Assembly (NCBI RefSeq): GCF_025264665.1 | Contig: NZ_CP073697.1 | Coordinates: forward strand, 1,550,001 to 1,614,000 | Origin: Edaphobacter flagellatus | GTDB taxonomy: Bacteria > Acidobacteriota > Terriglobia > Terriglobales > Acidobacteriaceae | DNA: 64,000 nt | Direction of reading: 5' to 3' | In this document: positions 36,615 to 46,239 of the stretch, in pieces | Numbering within the stretch: position 1 is the stretch's first letter | How the letters are laid out: each line of letters begins with the position of its first letter | Translations under genes and position numbers: made by a program | The notes under the pieces: model-generated | Told to the model about the DNA's origin: nothing | The model's input: the letters and a program-made list of their open reading frames with translations, nothing else | Database searches by the model: none

Positions 36615-37496
36615 CTAATAGCCGATGTGGTGGAGATAGAAGACGACTGCGGAAGCAACGATGCAGTAGACGCCGAACCAGGACCAGCGTCCGCTCTCGA
36701 GCCAGGAGCTGAGCCAACGCAAGGCGACCAGACCGGCGAAGAAGGCGAGGACGGCTCCGAGGAGACTGATGGCAACGCTGCCGCCGAGATCGATAGGAGC
36801 CCCGGTTGCCGCGGCCTCGTGCGAGGCTTTGACGAGGCGCATGGCTTCGCGCGCAACGACGGGAGGAGTGAGGATGACGGCGAGGGCAAAGCTGAAGCGC
36901 TCGGCGCGGTCCTTGCTGGCCCCGGCCAAGATGCCGGTAGAGATTGTCGCGCCGGAGCGCGAGAAGCCGCGGAACGGGAGGCAGAGACCCTGGATCGCGC
37001 CGATCCATCCGGCCTGACGCATGGTGACGCTGTTGCCGAAGGCCTGGCTTTGCGCGGCGCTGCTTTTCTCACGCAGGCCCGCGATGAAGATGAGGACACC
37101 GGCGGCGAAGAGTGCGGGAGCGATGAGGTCGAGGCGTCCGAAGAGCAGCTCGATCTCGGCTTTGGGGAGGCCCTTGAACGCGGTCTTCTCGATGGCTTTG
37201 ACGAGAATTTCGCCGATGACGCCGGTGAGCACGGTGGCCCAGATGGCGCGGATGGCGAAGCGCTGGAACGCATCGGAGCTGGAGAAGAACGTCTTCTTCC
37301 ACTGCTTCCAGAAGTAGGCGATGACAGCGAACATGGTGCCGGTGTGCAGCATGACGAGCAGGAGGGTCATCTGCGGGGAGGAGGGATCGAGCCCCATCAA
37401 CTTTTCGGCGACAACAACATGGGCAGAGCTGGAGACCGGCAGCAACTCCGCGAGGCCCTGCACAATGGCAAGGATGATGACTTTAGCAATCGGCAT
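36615..37496 (-). CDS. uppP: Undecaprenyl-diphosphatase (BacA/UppP)
   Basis: This 293-residue membrane protein has the two BacA signatures: GLAELLPVSSSAH (14-26) and RGFSRSGATIS in the second half, containing the catalytic Ser/Arg and the usual SRSG. UppP dephosphorylates undecaprenyl pyrophosphate, recycling the lipid carrier for peptidoglycan and other envelope glycans. The first motif has A where the family usually has T (GLTEFLPISSS), which may be tolerated. It is alone on its transcript, 54 bp after the GNAT gene's stop, transcribed in the same direction. Links by role to the DprE1/DprE2-like pair elsewhere in the window. Confidence 0.92.
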   Translation of the reverse strand: MPIAKVIILAIVQGLAELLPVSSSAHVVVAEKLMGLDPSSPQMTLLLVMLHTGTMFAVIAYFWKQWKKTFFSSSDAFQRFAIRAIWATVLTGVIGEILVKAIEKTAFKGLPKAEIELLFGRLDLIAPALFAAGVLIFIAGLREKSSAAQSQAFGNSVTMRQAGWIGAIQGLCLPFRGFSRSGATISTGILAGASKDRAERFSFALAVILTPPVVAREAMRLVKASHEAAATGAPIDLGGSVAISLLGAVLAFFAGLVALRWLSSWLESGRWSWFGVYCIVASAVVFYLHHIGY

Positions 37497-37550
37497 AGCC
37501 TTAATGCTACATGGTGGTTGCTGAAGAGACGATGAAGATGATGGCTGGAG

Positions 37551-38018
37551 CTAGGTAAGTGCCTTCTCGAATACTGCGGAGGTCTTGGTCTGCGTAAAGC
37601 CCTCGCGGAGGTAGAAGCGGTGGGCGCGCTCGCGGGTCATTCTGGAGGTGACGCGGATGGTGGCGATTCCCTGCTGCCGCGTCCATGCCTCGACCTCGGC
37701 GCAGAGACGGCTGCCGATGCCGTGAGAGCGTACGCCGTCGCGGACGACAAGGCCGGTGATGATGGTGTGCGGAGGCGTTTGCAGGTGACGCACAATCTCA
37801 GCCTCGATCCAACCGACGATATGGTTATCGAGAACAGCGACGTAAGCTGCATGACCGGAAGATAGCGGCAGGATGGACTGGATGCGCTGCTGCATGTCAG
37901 CCGTGGAGGTTGCGTAACCGAGCTGTGTGCTCAGCTCGGCGACGGCGGGTGCATCGGTTGATGCGATCTCGCGAATAGTGAGAGCGACTGCCGAAGAATC
38001 AGTCGCGGTCGTTGCCAT
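37551..38018 (-). CDS. GNAT-family N-acetyltransferase
   Basis: This 155-residue protein has the acetyl-CoA-binding segment VVRDGVRSHGIGSRLCAEVE (about 92-111) and the C-terminal HRFYLREGF, as in small aminoglycoside or peptide acetyltransferases. The substrate is unknown. Its start overlaps the end of the upstream tetratricopeptide-like gene by 20 nt on the same strand, implying coupled translation. uppP follows by 54 bp. No signal or membrane segment is visible. Nothing suggests which small molecule or protein it modifies. Confidence 0.85.
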   Translation of the reverse strand: MATTATDSSAVALTIREIASTDAPAVAELSTQLGYATSTADMQQRIQSILPLSSGHAAYVAVLDNHIVGWIEAEIVRHLQTPPHTIITGLVVRDGVRSHGIGSRLCAEVEAWTRQQGIATIRVTSRMTRERAHRFYLREGFTQTKTSAVFEKALT

Positions 38019-39006
38019 AGATGACGACTCCCTGCTGCACCTTGTAGGCGATGGCGGCGGCGCGAGCGGTGAAGTCGGACTGCGGATATTTGGACTTCAT
38101 CTGCTCGGCGAGTGCCTGGGTTTTGGCGGCGGCGGCCTCGGATTTTTTGCGGTTCTCTTCGACCGTGTACATCGTGACGGTGACGGCGGTGCGATATGTG
38201 GCGTTGTAGAGGGCTTCGGCAGCGCGAGGGCTGTCTGGAAACTGCGCTGCGTATTTTTCGTAGAGTCCGGCTTCCATCTCGGGACACTTGGGCAGACCCT
38301 GCCAGTCGCCGCAGAGTTTGGCGTCGATGAGCTCGTAGGCAGCCATGGCTGCGTATTTCGTTCCGGGATAGTTCTTGATGACCTTCTTCAGCTCACCGTC
38401 GAAGATACGCGGGCGGAGGGTGGGGTCCTGCTCGCGGGCGGAGGGAAGCGAGGCGATATCGGCCTTGGCGAGCTGCCAGCGGATGTCGGCGGAGCGCCAT
38501 GCGGCCTCGGGCGCGAGCGAGGAGTTGGGGAAGTATTCGGCGACGCGGCGGTAGAGCAGGTGCGCGGCCATTGCTGCTCCCTTGGGCGCGTTGGGGCGCG
38601 AGGCAGCGTCTTCGAGGTTGGCGGCGGCTCCGTAGAGAATGAGGTCGCCGCCGGGTGTGGAGGGGGTGACGACGCCTTTGTCGCGAATCCAGCCGGAGGC
38701 GGGAGGCGGGGCCGATTCGTCGCCGAACTCGGGCTTGTCTTCCTGGTCGTCTTCGACGTCGGTATTGGCGAAGACTTTGACCCAGGGCGTGCTGCGCTCG
38801 ACAATGACGACCTCGTGGCCGGGGGTGACGAGCGAGACTTTTTGCGAGTCGGCGTCGGCAGCGACATAGACGATGGCCTCGTGCAGCACAGTCGCACGAG
38901 CAGCACGGTCGTAGCCGGCTTTGTCTTTGGTCTTCTGCGCCTGCAGCAGAGGGCAGAGAACGATGAAGAGCGTACAGACGAGCCAGCGCAGCCGATCGAT
39001 TCGCAT
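37999..39006 (-). CDS. Secreted SH3-like/tetratricopeptide-like protein
   Basis: This 335-residue protein, from the ATG at 39006, has a signal peptide (MRIDRLRWLVCTLFIVLCPLLQA). A segment at about 40-75 (ATVLHEAIVYVAADADSQKVSLVTPGHEV) resembles a bacterial SH3 fold; the rest is helical with pairs of repeat-like units (LYRRVAEYFPNSSLAPEAAWRSADIRWQ, KYAAQFPDSPRAAEALYNATYR) matching tetratricopeptide repeats as in YbgF/CpoB-type proteins. A role in envelope assembly is possible but not shown. The longer frame starting at 39375 is rejected because the signal peptide starts at 39006. Overlaps the GNAT gene. Confidence 0.75.
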   Translation of the reverse strand: MRIDRLRWLVCTLFIVLCPLLQAQKTKDKAGYDRAARATVLHEAIVYVAADADSQKVSLVTPGHEVVIVERSTPWVKVFANTDVEDDQEDKPEFGDESAPPPASGWIRDKGVVTPSTPGGDLILYGAAANLEDAASRPNAPKGAAMAAHLLYRRVAEYFPNSSLAPEAAWRSADIRWQLAKADIASLPSAREQDPTLRPRIFDGELKKVIKNYPGTKYAAMAAYELIDAKLCGDWQGLPKCPEMEAGLYEKYAAQFPDSPRAAEALYNATYRTAVTVTMYTVEENRKKSEAAAAKTQALAEQMKSKYPQSDFTARAAAIAYKVQQGVVIYGNDRD

Positions 39007-39047
39007 AGACGTGATTTTAGACGCGCTACGGTGTGGCGGCGAGAGCG

Positions 39048-40079
39048 TCAGGCGAGTTGTCCGGCGGCGAGCTCGGAATCGAGGCGGCCGCGCAGGGCGG
39101 GCTCGAGGTTGCCTCCGCTGAGGACGATGGCAACCTTGCGGGCTTTGGGCAGCTCGTGCGCATGGAAGAGTGCGGCGGCGAGCGTGACGGCTCCGCTGGG
39201 CTCGGCAACGAGTTTGGTTGCTGTGAGGAAGACGCGCATGGCGGCGAAGATCTCGTCTTCGGTGACGGTGACGATGCCGTCGACATAGCGAAGGACGTGG
39301 GCGAAGTTCAGCTCGCCGAGACTCTGTGTGCGGAGGCCGTCGCTGATGGTGCGGGTGGTCTTTTCGGCGGGCCATTCGACCAGCTTTTTGGCGTAGAAGC
39401 TTTCGCGGGCGTCGGCGGCAAGCTCGGGTTCGGCGCCCCAGACCTGGACGGTGGGCTTGGCGATTCCCTGCTCGGCGGCAAGCTTGACGGCGGTAGAGAC
39501 GCCGCTGAGCAGGCCGCCTCCGCTGACAGGCGAGAGGATGAGATCGACGTCGGGAAGCTGCTCGACGATCTCGAGGCCGCAGGTGGCTTGGCCGGCGATG
39601 ATCTCGGGCGCGTCGTAGGGCGGGATCATGGCGTAGCCGAACTGTGCGACGAGCTCCTCGGCCTTCAGGCGACGCTCGGAGGAGGCGGGGCCGACTTCGA
39701 CGATCTCGGCGCCGAGAGCGCGGGTGGCGGCCTTCTTCACCTCAGGCGCGTTGGAGGGCATGACGATGACGGCTTTGGCCCCGAGAGCGCGGGCAGCGTA
39801 GGCGACTCCCTGGGCGTGGTTGCCGCTGGAGTAGGTGATGACGCCGCGGCGGAGTGCGTCGGCAGAAAGCTGCGCGACCATGTTGTAGGCTCCGCGGAGC
39901 TTGAAGCTGCCGATGGGCTGCTCGCTTTCGGCCTTGATGTAGATGTCGAACTCAGGCTCGGCTAGCTTAGCCATATGCAGACGTGTGCGCTCGAGGCGAT
40001 AAAGAGGCGTGCGCACGGCTACGCCGTCGATACGGCGCTCGGCGGCGCGTATGTCGTCGAAGGTGATGAATTCGCTCAT
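39048..40079 (-). CDS. Threonine dehydratase/serine racemase-like PLP enzyme
   Basis: This 343-residue fold-type II PLP enzyme starts at the ATG at 40079 (GGAGA upstream). The PLP lysine is Lys60 in GSFKLRG, followed by SSGNHAQGVA and the glycine loop SGGGLLSG. This matches catabolic threonine dehydratases and serine/aspartate racemases, which deaminate or racemise hydroxy amino acids. No C-terminal ACT regulatory domain is present, so it is not the long biosynthetic IlvA form. It lies 41 bp after the patatin autotransporter gene on the same strand and 41 bp before the tetratricopeptide-like gene; no metabolic link is evident. Confidence 0.88.
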   Translation of the reverse strand: MSEFITFDDIRAAERRIDGVAVRTPLYRLERTRLHMAKLAEPEFDIYIKAESEQPIGSFKLRGAYNMVAQLSADALRRGVITYSSGNHAQGVAYAARALGAKAVIVMPSNAPEVKKAATRALGAEIVEVGPASSERRLKAEELVAQFGYAMIPPYDAPEIIAGQATCGLEIVEQLPDVDLILSPVSGGGLLSGVSTAVKLAAEQGIAKPTVQVWGAEPELAADARESFYAKKLVEWPAEKTTRTISDGLRTQSLGELNFAHVLRYVDGIVTVTEDEIFAAMRVFLTATKLVAEPSGAVTLAAALFHAHELPKARKVAIVLSGGNLEPALRGRLDSELAAGQLA

Positions 40080-40120
40080 GGGTGTCTCCGCATCCTCATC
40101 ATAACCGCCACGATGAGCAG

Positions 40121-42388
40121 CTAGAAGACGCGGCCGAGGCCGAAGTACCACTTGCGGTGGTCGCTGTCGCCGATGCTGACGCCGCCGAAGAGTGGGCCGA
40201 GGAAGGTTTTGACGATGACCGCAGCCGCGGCATCGTTAGGCGTGGTCGGCGTCTGCGCGTTGCCTCCGTAGACTTTGCCGATCTCGTAGATGCCACCTGC
40301 GTAGATCGCGTCGGCGAAGACGGGGTTCAGCCGGGTGAGCAGATGCAGATAGCCGACCTGGCCCAGGAAGTAATCGGTGCCGAGCAGCTCGTTGCGTTCG
40401 TACGCGCTGAGACGCAGCGGGCCACCGAGGGTCAGACCTGCAAGGCCGAGATTGTCTGCGCCGAAGCTGGTACCGCCCTGGCCGATGCCGAAGATGATGT
40501 CGCGCGAACGGATGGGAATAAAGTGTTCGAGGCGTCCGGTCATCTGCGAGTAGCCGCCATTGTCGTTGGGCCTCTCGGTGTAGTAGTTGTAGGTGGCCGA
40601 AACGAGGCTGCCACGCGTAGGCACCTGCACGTCGTCCTGCCCGAGGTATTGAAACTTCACCCGGGAGACGAAGGGCATCAGGTTGAATTCCTGCGCCGAG
40701 GGCGTGCCGATGGTGCGATGCTCGCCGAACCACTGGATGTCTTCGCCAACGCGCACCTCGGTGCGTGCATTGAACTGGAAGCCGAGATCGACGCCGAGGC
40801 CGTTGCGGTTTTCCTTGTACTGCTCCAGCTGTTGCTCGCCCTGGAAGTAAGGATTCACCAGATGCGTGAAATAGGCATGAGGAGCGATGAAGGCGCGTGA
40901 GCCGGGGCGAAACGGCTTGAAGAGCTCTGCACTGATGCCGGCCGGCTGCCCAAGCGCGCCATCCAGGCGCAGCTCGGAGCCCGGGCCATAAATATTAAAG
41001 AAGGTAGCGCGCAGACCGACGCCGAGCTGCACATCGTTGGAATCGTTGGTCAGGATTGTGAGGCCAAAGTTCAGGAACGGCGGCCCGTAGTTTTTGGCCT
41101 GTGGACGGATCAACAGACCGTGCTTCCCGTCTCGCTCGGCGATGTTGTAGTTGATCGTCGAATAGAGGCCGGTCCCCTGCAGGTCGGCAATGCTGTTTTC
41201 GAGCTGTTCCGGATCGACCGGCTTACCGACATATCGCTCAAAGCGAGCATCGACGTTCTTCTGCTCGGCACCGCTGAGGCCCATCACATCGATGAACTGC
41301 GGAACAGGTACCGTGGTGCGGCGACGCGACTGGCGCTGCGCGAGATATGCGGCCCAGTCGGCATCGTCGAGCGCATACTTCTCAAGCTCAGGCGCTTCCA
41401 GCTCAGCGGCCTTTTCGCCGACGGGGATGATCTCCTTGCTCTTGGAGAACTCCAGCGTTCCGTACTTGCTGACATCGGAAGAGATGACGATGTCGGAGTT
41501 CTTGAGGCTCTGCACCTCGTTGGCTGCAACCATGATGGAGACGTTGCGGCCTGCGACGCCGACGAGCGAGGTCAGCGAACCCGGCGCGGGCGGGCCGGAG
41601 TTGAGATAGGACGAGATGATGACCTGGGCTCCCATCGACTTCGCAACATCGACCGGCAGATTGTCGACCGCTGCACCGTCGGCATACAGATCGTTGCCGA
41701 CATGCACGGGCGCAAAGACGCCTGGGATGGACATCGTCGAGCGCAAGGCACGCGGCAGCGGCCCATCATCAAAGACGTGCGCCTGACCGGTGTTCAGCTC
41801 GGTTGCAACACAGCGAAACGGAATCGGTAGCTGGTCGAAGTTCTCGAGGTTCCAGTACGGCAGCAGCGTACGGTCAAAGAGAAGATTGACCGCTGCGCCG
41901 GAGTTGATGCCGCCGGGAAGGCTGAGACCGCCTTTCAAGCCAAGCTCCGAGCGATTGGGGAAGGCGAGTTTATCTTCTTTGCGGCGGTAGCTCAACGCAG
42001 GAAACGGAACCTGGCCGCTGAGCATTGTGGCCCAGTCGATATGGTTAACGAAATTTTCAATCTCGTCCGGAGATAATCCCGCCGCATACAGGCCTCCCAC
42101 AAGGCCGCCCATGCTTGTGCCTGCGACGTAATCGACGGGAATGTGGTGCTGCTCGAGCCAGCGGATAACGCCGATGTGGGCCAGTCCTAAAGCGCCGCCG
42201 CCCTCGAAGACCAGGCCGATCTTCTTGCGGCCTTTTGCAGAAGAGGAAGCGGGCAGCGTTTTGGAAGCCCGATCAGGCGCCGCCTCCTGTGCATCGGCAA
42301 TCTGAACAGCCAGCATGGCAGCAACGCTGAAAAAAGAAAGGGCATGGCGAAGATAGTTGCTCCACGTTCGCCCGACAGTGCGCTTCAT
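40121..42388 (-). CDS. Patatin-like type Vd autotransporter (PlpD-like)
   Basis: This 755-residue protein has a signal peptide (about 1-33), a patatin lipase domain with oxyanion loop GGGALG (63-68), nucleophile Ser92 in GTSMGG and Asp237 in DGAAVDN, then a POTRA-like domain (about 375-450) and a C-terminal beta-barrel domain of some 300 residues with the terminal Phe (GLGRVF) read by the BAM machinery. This order is that of PlpD, a type Vd autotransporter carrying a phospholipase to the cell surface. Whether the lipase is cleaved free is unknown. It lies on the minus strand 210 bp after the RNase J gene, from which the terminator at 42553 separates it. Confidence 0.88.
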   Translation of the reverse strand: MKRTVGRTWSNYLRHALSFFSVAAMLAVQIADAQEAAPDRASKTLPASSSAKGRKKIGLVFEGGGALGLAHIGVIRWLEQHHIPVDYVAGTSMGGLVGGLYAAGLSPDEIENFVNHIDWATMLSGQVPFPALSYRRKEDKLAFPNRSELGLKGGLSLPGGINSGAAVNLLFDRTLLPYWNLENFDQLPIPFRCVATELNTGQAHVFDDGPLPRALRSTMSIPGVFAPVHVGNDLYADGAAVDNLPVDVAKSMGAQVIISSYLNSGPPAPGSLTSLVGVAGRNVSIMVAANEVQSLKNSDIVISSDVSKYGTLEFSKSKEIIPVGEKAAELEAPELEKYALDDADWAAYLAQRQSRRRTTVPVPQFIDVMGLSGAEQKNVDARFERYVGKPVDPEQLENSIADLQGTGLYSTINYNIAERDGKHGLLIRPQAKNYGPPFLNFGLTILTNDSNDVQLGVGLRATFFNIYGPGSELRLDGALGQPAGISAELFKPFRPGSRAFIAPHAYFTHLVNPYFQGEQQLEQYKENRNGLGVDLGFQFNARTEVRVGEDIQWFGEHRTIGTPSAQEFNLMPFVSRVKFQYLGQDDVQVPTRGSLVSATYNYYTERPNDNGGYSQMTGRLEHFIPIRSRDIIFGIGQGGTSFGADNLGLAGLTLGGPLRLSAYERNELLGTDYFLGQVGYLHLLTRLNPVFADAIYAGGIYEIGKVYGGNAQTPTTPNDAAAAVIVKTFLGPLFGGVSIGDSDHRKWYFGLGRVF

Positions 42389-42552
42389 ACGCGTTTATCC
42401 ATTCCCGGAATATGCCATTCTTTCGCGGTTTTACTGGCTTTTACAGGCCTTACCCAAGGCTGATTTTACGCTGAAATGCGAGGCTCTCCTGTGGCCGCCG
42501 AACCCGGAAGGGTACCTCCTGCATGCTTTAGCGGATACGGGGAAAAACAAAA

Positions 42553-42575
42553 AAGCGCCCTTGAGCGGGGCGCTT
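42553..42575 (-). terminator. RNase J intrinsic terminator
   Basis: AAGCGCCC/GGGCGCTT with a 7-nt loop lies 24 nt after the RNase J stop on the minus strand and is followed by TTTTGTTTTT. Confidence 0.85.
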
Positions 42576-42598
42576 CCGTTATCGAAAGATGCGCTTGT

Positions 42599-44263
42599 TT
42601 AAATCTCGAGAACGACCGGCATGATCAGCGGGCGGCGGCTGGTGCTCTTCTGAATGAAGCGCTTGAGATCGGTGCGGATCTTCTCCTTGATGACGCCATA
42701 GTCGGCGCGCTCCTCGCTGGACGATCCGTCGAGTGTGCGTTGGACGATCTGTCGCGCCTCGGCAATGAGGCCGTCTTCAGGAACAGCCATGCCGCGCATG
42801 ACGATCTCAGGTGGATTTTCGAGACGCCCTGTCATCTTGTTGATTGCGATGATGGGCAGCACGATGCCGTCTTCGCTGAGGTGGCGGCGATCACGGATGA
42901 CGATCTCTTCGACGACGTCGGAAGCTGCGCCGCCGGAGTCGATACACACACGGCCAACGGTGACCTTGCCGGTCTTTGTTGCCGACTCGCGATCGAGTTC
43001 CAGCACATCGCCGTCTTCGAGCAGAACGGCCTTCTCGACGAGACCCATCGATGAAGCCAGTTCAGCGTGGCGCTTAAGGTGGCGATAGTCCCCGTGTACA
43101 GGGATGAAGAACTTCGGCCTGACGAGATTGATCATCAGGCGCAGCTCTTCCTGGCTGCCGTGTCCGCTGACGTGGATCAGGCCGGAGGCGCCGTCGTCGT
43201 AGATCACATTGGCGTCGCGGCGCTCGAGGTGATCGATCATGCGGTAGATCGACTTCTCGTTACCGGGAATGACGCGTGAGCTGAGCAGCACGGTGTCGCC
43301 CGCGTCGATCTTCGCGTGCTTGTGATTGTCGACCGCGGCGCGGCTAAGTGCGCTCATCGGTTCGCCCTGCGTGCCGGTAATCAGAATGCAGAGCTTGTCG
43401 GCTGCATAATCCTTGATCTGGCCGGGATTGATGATGAGCCCAGGTGCAGGCTCGAGGTAGCCGAGATCCTGCGCGATCTCAGTCGAGTTGTCCATCGAGC
43501 GGCCGATGATGGCGACCTTGCGACCGTGCTCGGCGGCCAACTCCGTTGCAAGCCGAATGCGATGGATGGACGAGGAGAAGCAGCTGAAGAAGAGCTTCTG
43601 CTGCGACTGCGCGAAGATTTCGGAGAGACGCGGACGTACGGCCTTCTCGCTGGGCGTGTAGCCGCGGCGATCGACGTTGGTGGAGTCCTGTAGCAGCGCG
43701 AGTACGCCCTGCTTGCCCAGCTCTGCGAAGGCGTGCAGATCGAAGGGACGGCCATCCGGCGGCGAGAGGTCGATCTTGAAGTCGCCGGTGTGCAACACCA
43801 CCCCGACCGGCGTATGAATCGCCAGTGCGACGCAATCGACCAGCGAGTGCGTGACGCGGATGGGCATGATCGAAAACGGCCCCAGCGTGAATCGGTGACC
43901 GGGGACGATCTCCTGCAGATCGGCGTCGTCGAGGAGATTGTGTTCCTCGAGCTTGCCTTCGACATAGGCGAGCGTGAACTCGGTGCCGAAGACGGGAACG
44001 TTCAGCTCGGAGAGAATCCACGGCAGGCCGCCGATGTGGTCCTCATGACCGTGCGTCAGCACGATGCCGCGTACCTTGTCCCGGTTTTCGGTGAGGTAGC
44101 TGATGTCGGGAACGACGATGTCGACCCCCAGCAGCTCCTCTTCGGGGAACATCAGGCCGGCGTCGATGACGATGATGTCATCCTGCCAGCGGAGGACCAT
44201 GCAGTTCATCCCGAACTCGCCAAGGCCCCCCAGCGGAATCAGCTTCAATTTATCTTGTGCCAT
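42599..44263 (-). CDS. rnj: Ribonuclease J
   Basis: This 554-residue metallo-beta-lactamase-fold RNase has the zinc motif HGHEDH (His71, His73, Asp75, His76) and the beta-CASP core (FFSCFSSSIHRIRLATELA, GSQEELRLM). RNase J degrades mRNA from the 5' end and processes rRNA. It is the last gene of the lysine/diaminopimelate unit, 31 bp after dapD, and ends in a clear terminator. Placing a major RNase in this operon is unusual but seen in some bacteria; it may tie RNA turnover to cell-wall synthesis (inference). Confidence 0.95.
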   Translation of the reverse strand: MAQDKLKLIPLGGLGEFGMNCMVLRWQDDIIVIDAGLMFPEEELLGVDIVVPDISYLTENRDKVRGIVLTHGHEDHIGGLPWILSELNVPVFGTEFTLAYVEGKLEEHNLLDDADLQEIVPGHRFTLGPFSIMPIRVTHSLVDCVALAIHTPVGVVLHTGDFKIDLSPPDGRPFDLHAFAELGKQGVLALLQDSTNVDRRGYTPSEKAVRPRLSEIFAQSQQKLFFSCFSSSIHRIRLATELAAEHGRKVAIIGRSMDNSTEIAQDLGYLEPAPGLIINPGQIKDYAADKLCILITGTQGEPMSALSRAAVDNHKHAKIDAGDTVLLSSRVIPGNEKSIYRMIDHLERRDANVIYDDGASGLIHVSGHGSQEELRLMINLVRPKFFIPVHGDYRHLKRHAELASSMGLVEKAVLLEDGDVLELDRESATKTGKVTVGRVCIDSGGAASDVVEEIVIRDRRHLSEDGIVLPIIAINKMTGRLENPPEIVMRGMAVPEDGLIAEARQIVQRTLDGSSSEERADYGVIKEKIRTDLKRFIQKSTSRRPLIMPVVLEI

Positions 44264-44294
44264 GAAACTTAAATCTTAGCAGGTAGCCGTTACG

Positions 44295-45149
44295 CTACCG
44301 AAGCACATCCTCCAGCACAAGGGAAAGCTCGGTCTTCTCGTCACGATACTTCACGATGACCGGGGCGGCGATGCTCAGGCCCCATTCGGCTCCCTTGCCT
44401 TTGGTCACAGAACGCGATCCCGGGACGACGACGGCTCCCTCGGGGATCACCAGTGGGGTTTCGGCTGTGGCTTTGTACACCTCGCCCTTGACCAGATCAT
44501 AGACCGGGGTGCCGCGCGTCAGCACGGTTCCGGCAGCGATGACCGCACGCTTGCGCACGATGGTGCCTTCGTAGACGCCGGTGTTGCCGCCGACGAGCGC
44601 ATCGTCTTCGATGATGACCGGAGTTGCGTTCACCGGCTCCAGCACGCCTCCGATTTGCGCCGCTGCGCTCAGATGCACGCGCTTGCCGATCTGCGCACAG
44701 CTGCCTACCAGTGCGTGCGAATCCACCATAGTGCCTTCATCGACATAGGCGCCGACGTTGATATAGGCCGGAGGCATCACAACAACACCCTTCGAGAGAT
44801 ACGCTCCGCTGCGCACGCTCGATCCGCCCGGCACCACACGCACGCCGTCCGCTACGGCGAAGCGGCGCGCTGGATAGGTCGCTTTATCGACAAAGCGGAA
44901 GCCATCGGGGCAGCCCATCTCGACCATCTGTCCCAGACGGAAGCCCAGCAGGATACCGCGCTTCACCCAGGCATTCACACGCCAGCCCAGCGGTTGTGCC
45001 GCATCGGGCTCGGCGGAGCGCAATGTGCCGGCCTCGAGTGCACTGCGCAGCTCCAGGAACGCCGCTTCGGCCTCCTTGTTTCCAATCGCCTCCGCGCCCT
45101 GCGCGAACCAGTGCTCAATCCTCTGCTCCAGCGTGCCGTTCAAACTCAC
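44295..45149 (-). CDS. dapD: 2,3,4,5-tetrahydropyridine-2,6-dicarboxylate N-succinyltransferase
   Basis: This 284-residue protein has an N-terminal helical domain and a left-handed parallel beta-helix of hexapeptide repeats (about 95-230), including [20 protein letters not shown] and [20 protein letters not shown], a classic DapD segment. DapD succinylates tetrahydrodipicolinate using succinyl-CoA, the first step of the succinylase branch toward meso-diaminopimelate and lysine. It lies 45 bp downstream of dapA on the same strand. The next enzymes of this branch, DapC and DapE, are not obvious here, but an aminotransferase and a metallopeptidase are in the cluster. Confidence 0.95.
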   Translation of the reverse strand: MSLNGTLEQRIEHWFAQGAEAIGNKEAEAAFLELRSALEAGTLRSAEPDAAQPLGWRVNAWVKRGILLGFRLGQMVEMGCPDGFRFVDKATYPARRFAVADGVRVVPGGSSVRSGAYLSKGVVVMPPAYINVGAYVDEGTMVDSHALVGSCAQIGKRVHLSAAAQIGGVLEPVNATPVIIEDDALVGGNTGVYEGTIVRKRAVIAAGTVLTRGTPVYDLVKGEVYKATAETPLVIPEGAVVVPGSRSVTKGKGAEWGLSIAAPVIVKYRDEKTELSLVLEDVLR

Positions 45150-45194
45150 GTCTTCCCTTCTCTTTCTCTCTTGATTCTTCTGTCGATTGACGTT

Positions 45195-46118
45195 TTACGA
45201 AGCGAGGCGGTTCGCGCCTGCAAGCGTCTCTGCGCCCTGCGCGAATCCAAGCTCGTTCACCAATGCTTCGAGCTTCTTACGCGTCGCGTCCGAGACTGGC
45301 ACCATCGGCAGGCGCAGCACATCGTCGCCGCGTCCGATCATTTTCATCACAGCCTTCACCGGAGCGGGACTGGCCTCCCAGAAGTGCGCGAGCATCAGGC
45401 GGAAGTAGCGTGCGTTGACGCTGCGTGCCGTCGCCCAGTCTCCGTCGAGTGCGGCGCGAATCATCGCCGACATCTCAGCAGGGATCACGTTGGAGGCAAC
45501 CGACACCAGACCTGCGCCTCCCAGCGCAAGCACGGGCAGTGCGATGGAATCGTCACCAGCAAAGACGCGGAAGCTGCGCGGCGCCTGCGTCAGCAGCTCG
45601 GTGATCTGCGTGATGTTGCCGCTCGATTCTTTGATGCCGATGATGTTCGGGATCTCTGCAAGGCGCAGCGCCGTCGCCGGTTCGAGATTGGCAGCCGTGC
45701 GACCGGGAATGTTGTACAGCAGCACCGGCACATCGACCGATTCAGCAATCGCGCGAAAGTGCTGATACTGCCCTTCCTGTCCGGGCTTGTTGTAGTACGG
45801 ATTTGCCGTGAGGATGCCGGTGAGCCCCTTTACGCGTGCCAGTTTGCGTGCTTTGGCAACGGCGTCGAGCGTCGCGTTGCTGGTGCATCCGCCGAAGACC
45901 GGCACCCGGCCGGCCGCCGTCTCGGCGACGATTTCAATCACACGCAACCATTCGGCTTCGCTCAGCGTTGCGGCCTCGCCGGTCGTCCCGCACGGGACAA
46001 GAAACCCGATACCGCTGGCGATCTGCCACTCCACCAGCGAGCGGAGCGCGCCCTCATCGACGCTCAGATCGCTCCTGAAGGGAGTCACCAGCGCCGTTCC
46101 ACAGCCCATCAATTCCAT
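45195..46118 (-). CDS. dapA: 4-hydroxy-tetrahydrodipicolinate synthase
   Basis: This 307-residue TIM-barrel enzyme condenses pyruvate and aspartate semialdehyde. The Schiff-base lysine is Lys163 in GIKESSGN; Thr45-Thr46 in CGTTGE and Tyr135 in LLYNIPGRT complete the proton relay. It is the first committed enzyme of diaminopimelate synthesis and is often inhibited by lysine. It lies between the aminotransferase (upstream on the minus strand) and dapD. A terminator after the aminotransferase gene (46191-46215) lies upstream of dapA, so dapA may have its own promoter despite the shared orientation. Confidence 0.95.
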   Translation of the reverse strand: MELMGCGTALVTPFRSDLSVDEGALRSLVEWQIASGIGFLVPCGTTGEAATLSEAEWLRVIEIVAETAAGRVPVFGGCTSNATLDAVAKARKLARVKGLTGILTANPYYNKPGQEGQYQHFRAIAESVDVPVLLYNIPGRTAANLEPATALRLAEIPNIIGIKESSGNITQITELLTQAPRSFRVFAGDDSIALPVLALGGAGLVSVASNVIPAEMSAMIRAALDGDWATARSVNARYFRLMLAHFWEASPAPVKAVMKMIGRGDDVLRLPMVPVSDATRKKLEALVNELGFAQGAETLAGANRLAS

Positions 46119-46190
46119 AATGATTGCAAGTTTACCGCGTTCGACCTGTGCGTTTCACGAAATCGGCAGCAAACTCCTGAGCAAAAAGAA

Positions 46191-46215
46191 GCGCTCCGGC
46201 GGAGGTCCGGAGCGC
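46191..46215 (-). terminator. Terminator of the aminotransferase gene
   Basis: GCGCTCCGG/CCGGAGCGC with a 7-nt loop is followed on the minus strand by TTCTTTTTG. It separates dapA from the upstream genes unless readthrough occurs. Confidence 0.8.
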
Positions 46216-46239
46216 ACGGTATTGCTCTTTACAACGAAA

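Noticed and set aside
36627..37535. 302-codon plus-strand frame opposite uppP
   Set aside because: It is the shadow of the uppP gene; its Glu/Gly/Asp-rich content is an artefact of reading a membrane protein gene in reverse.
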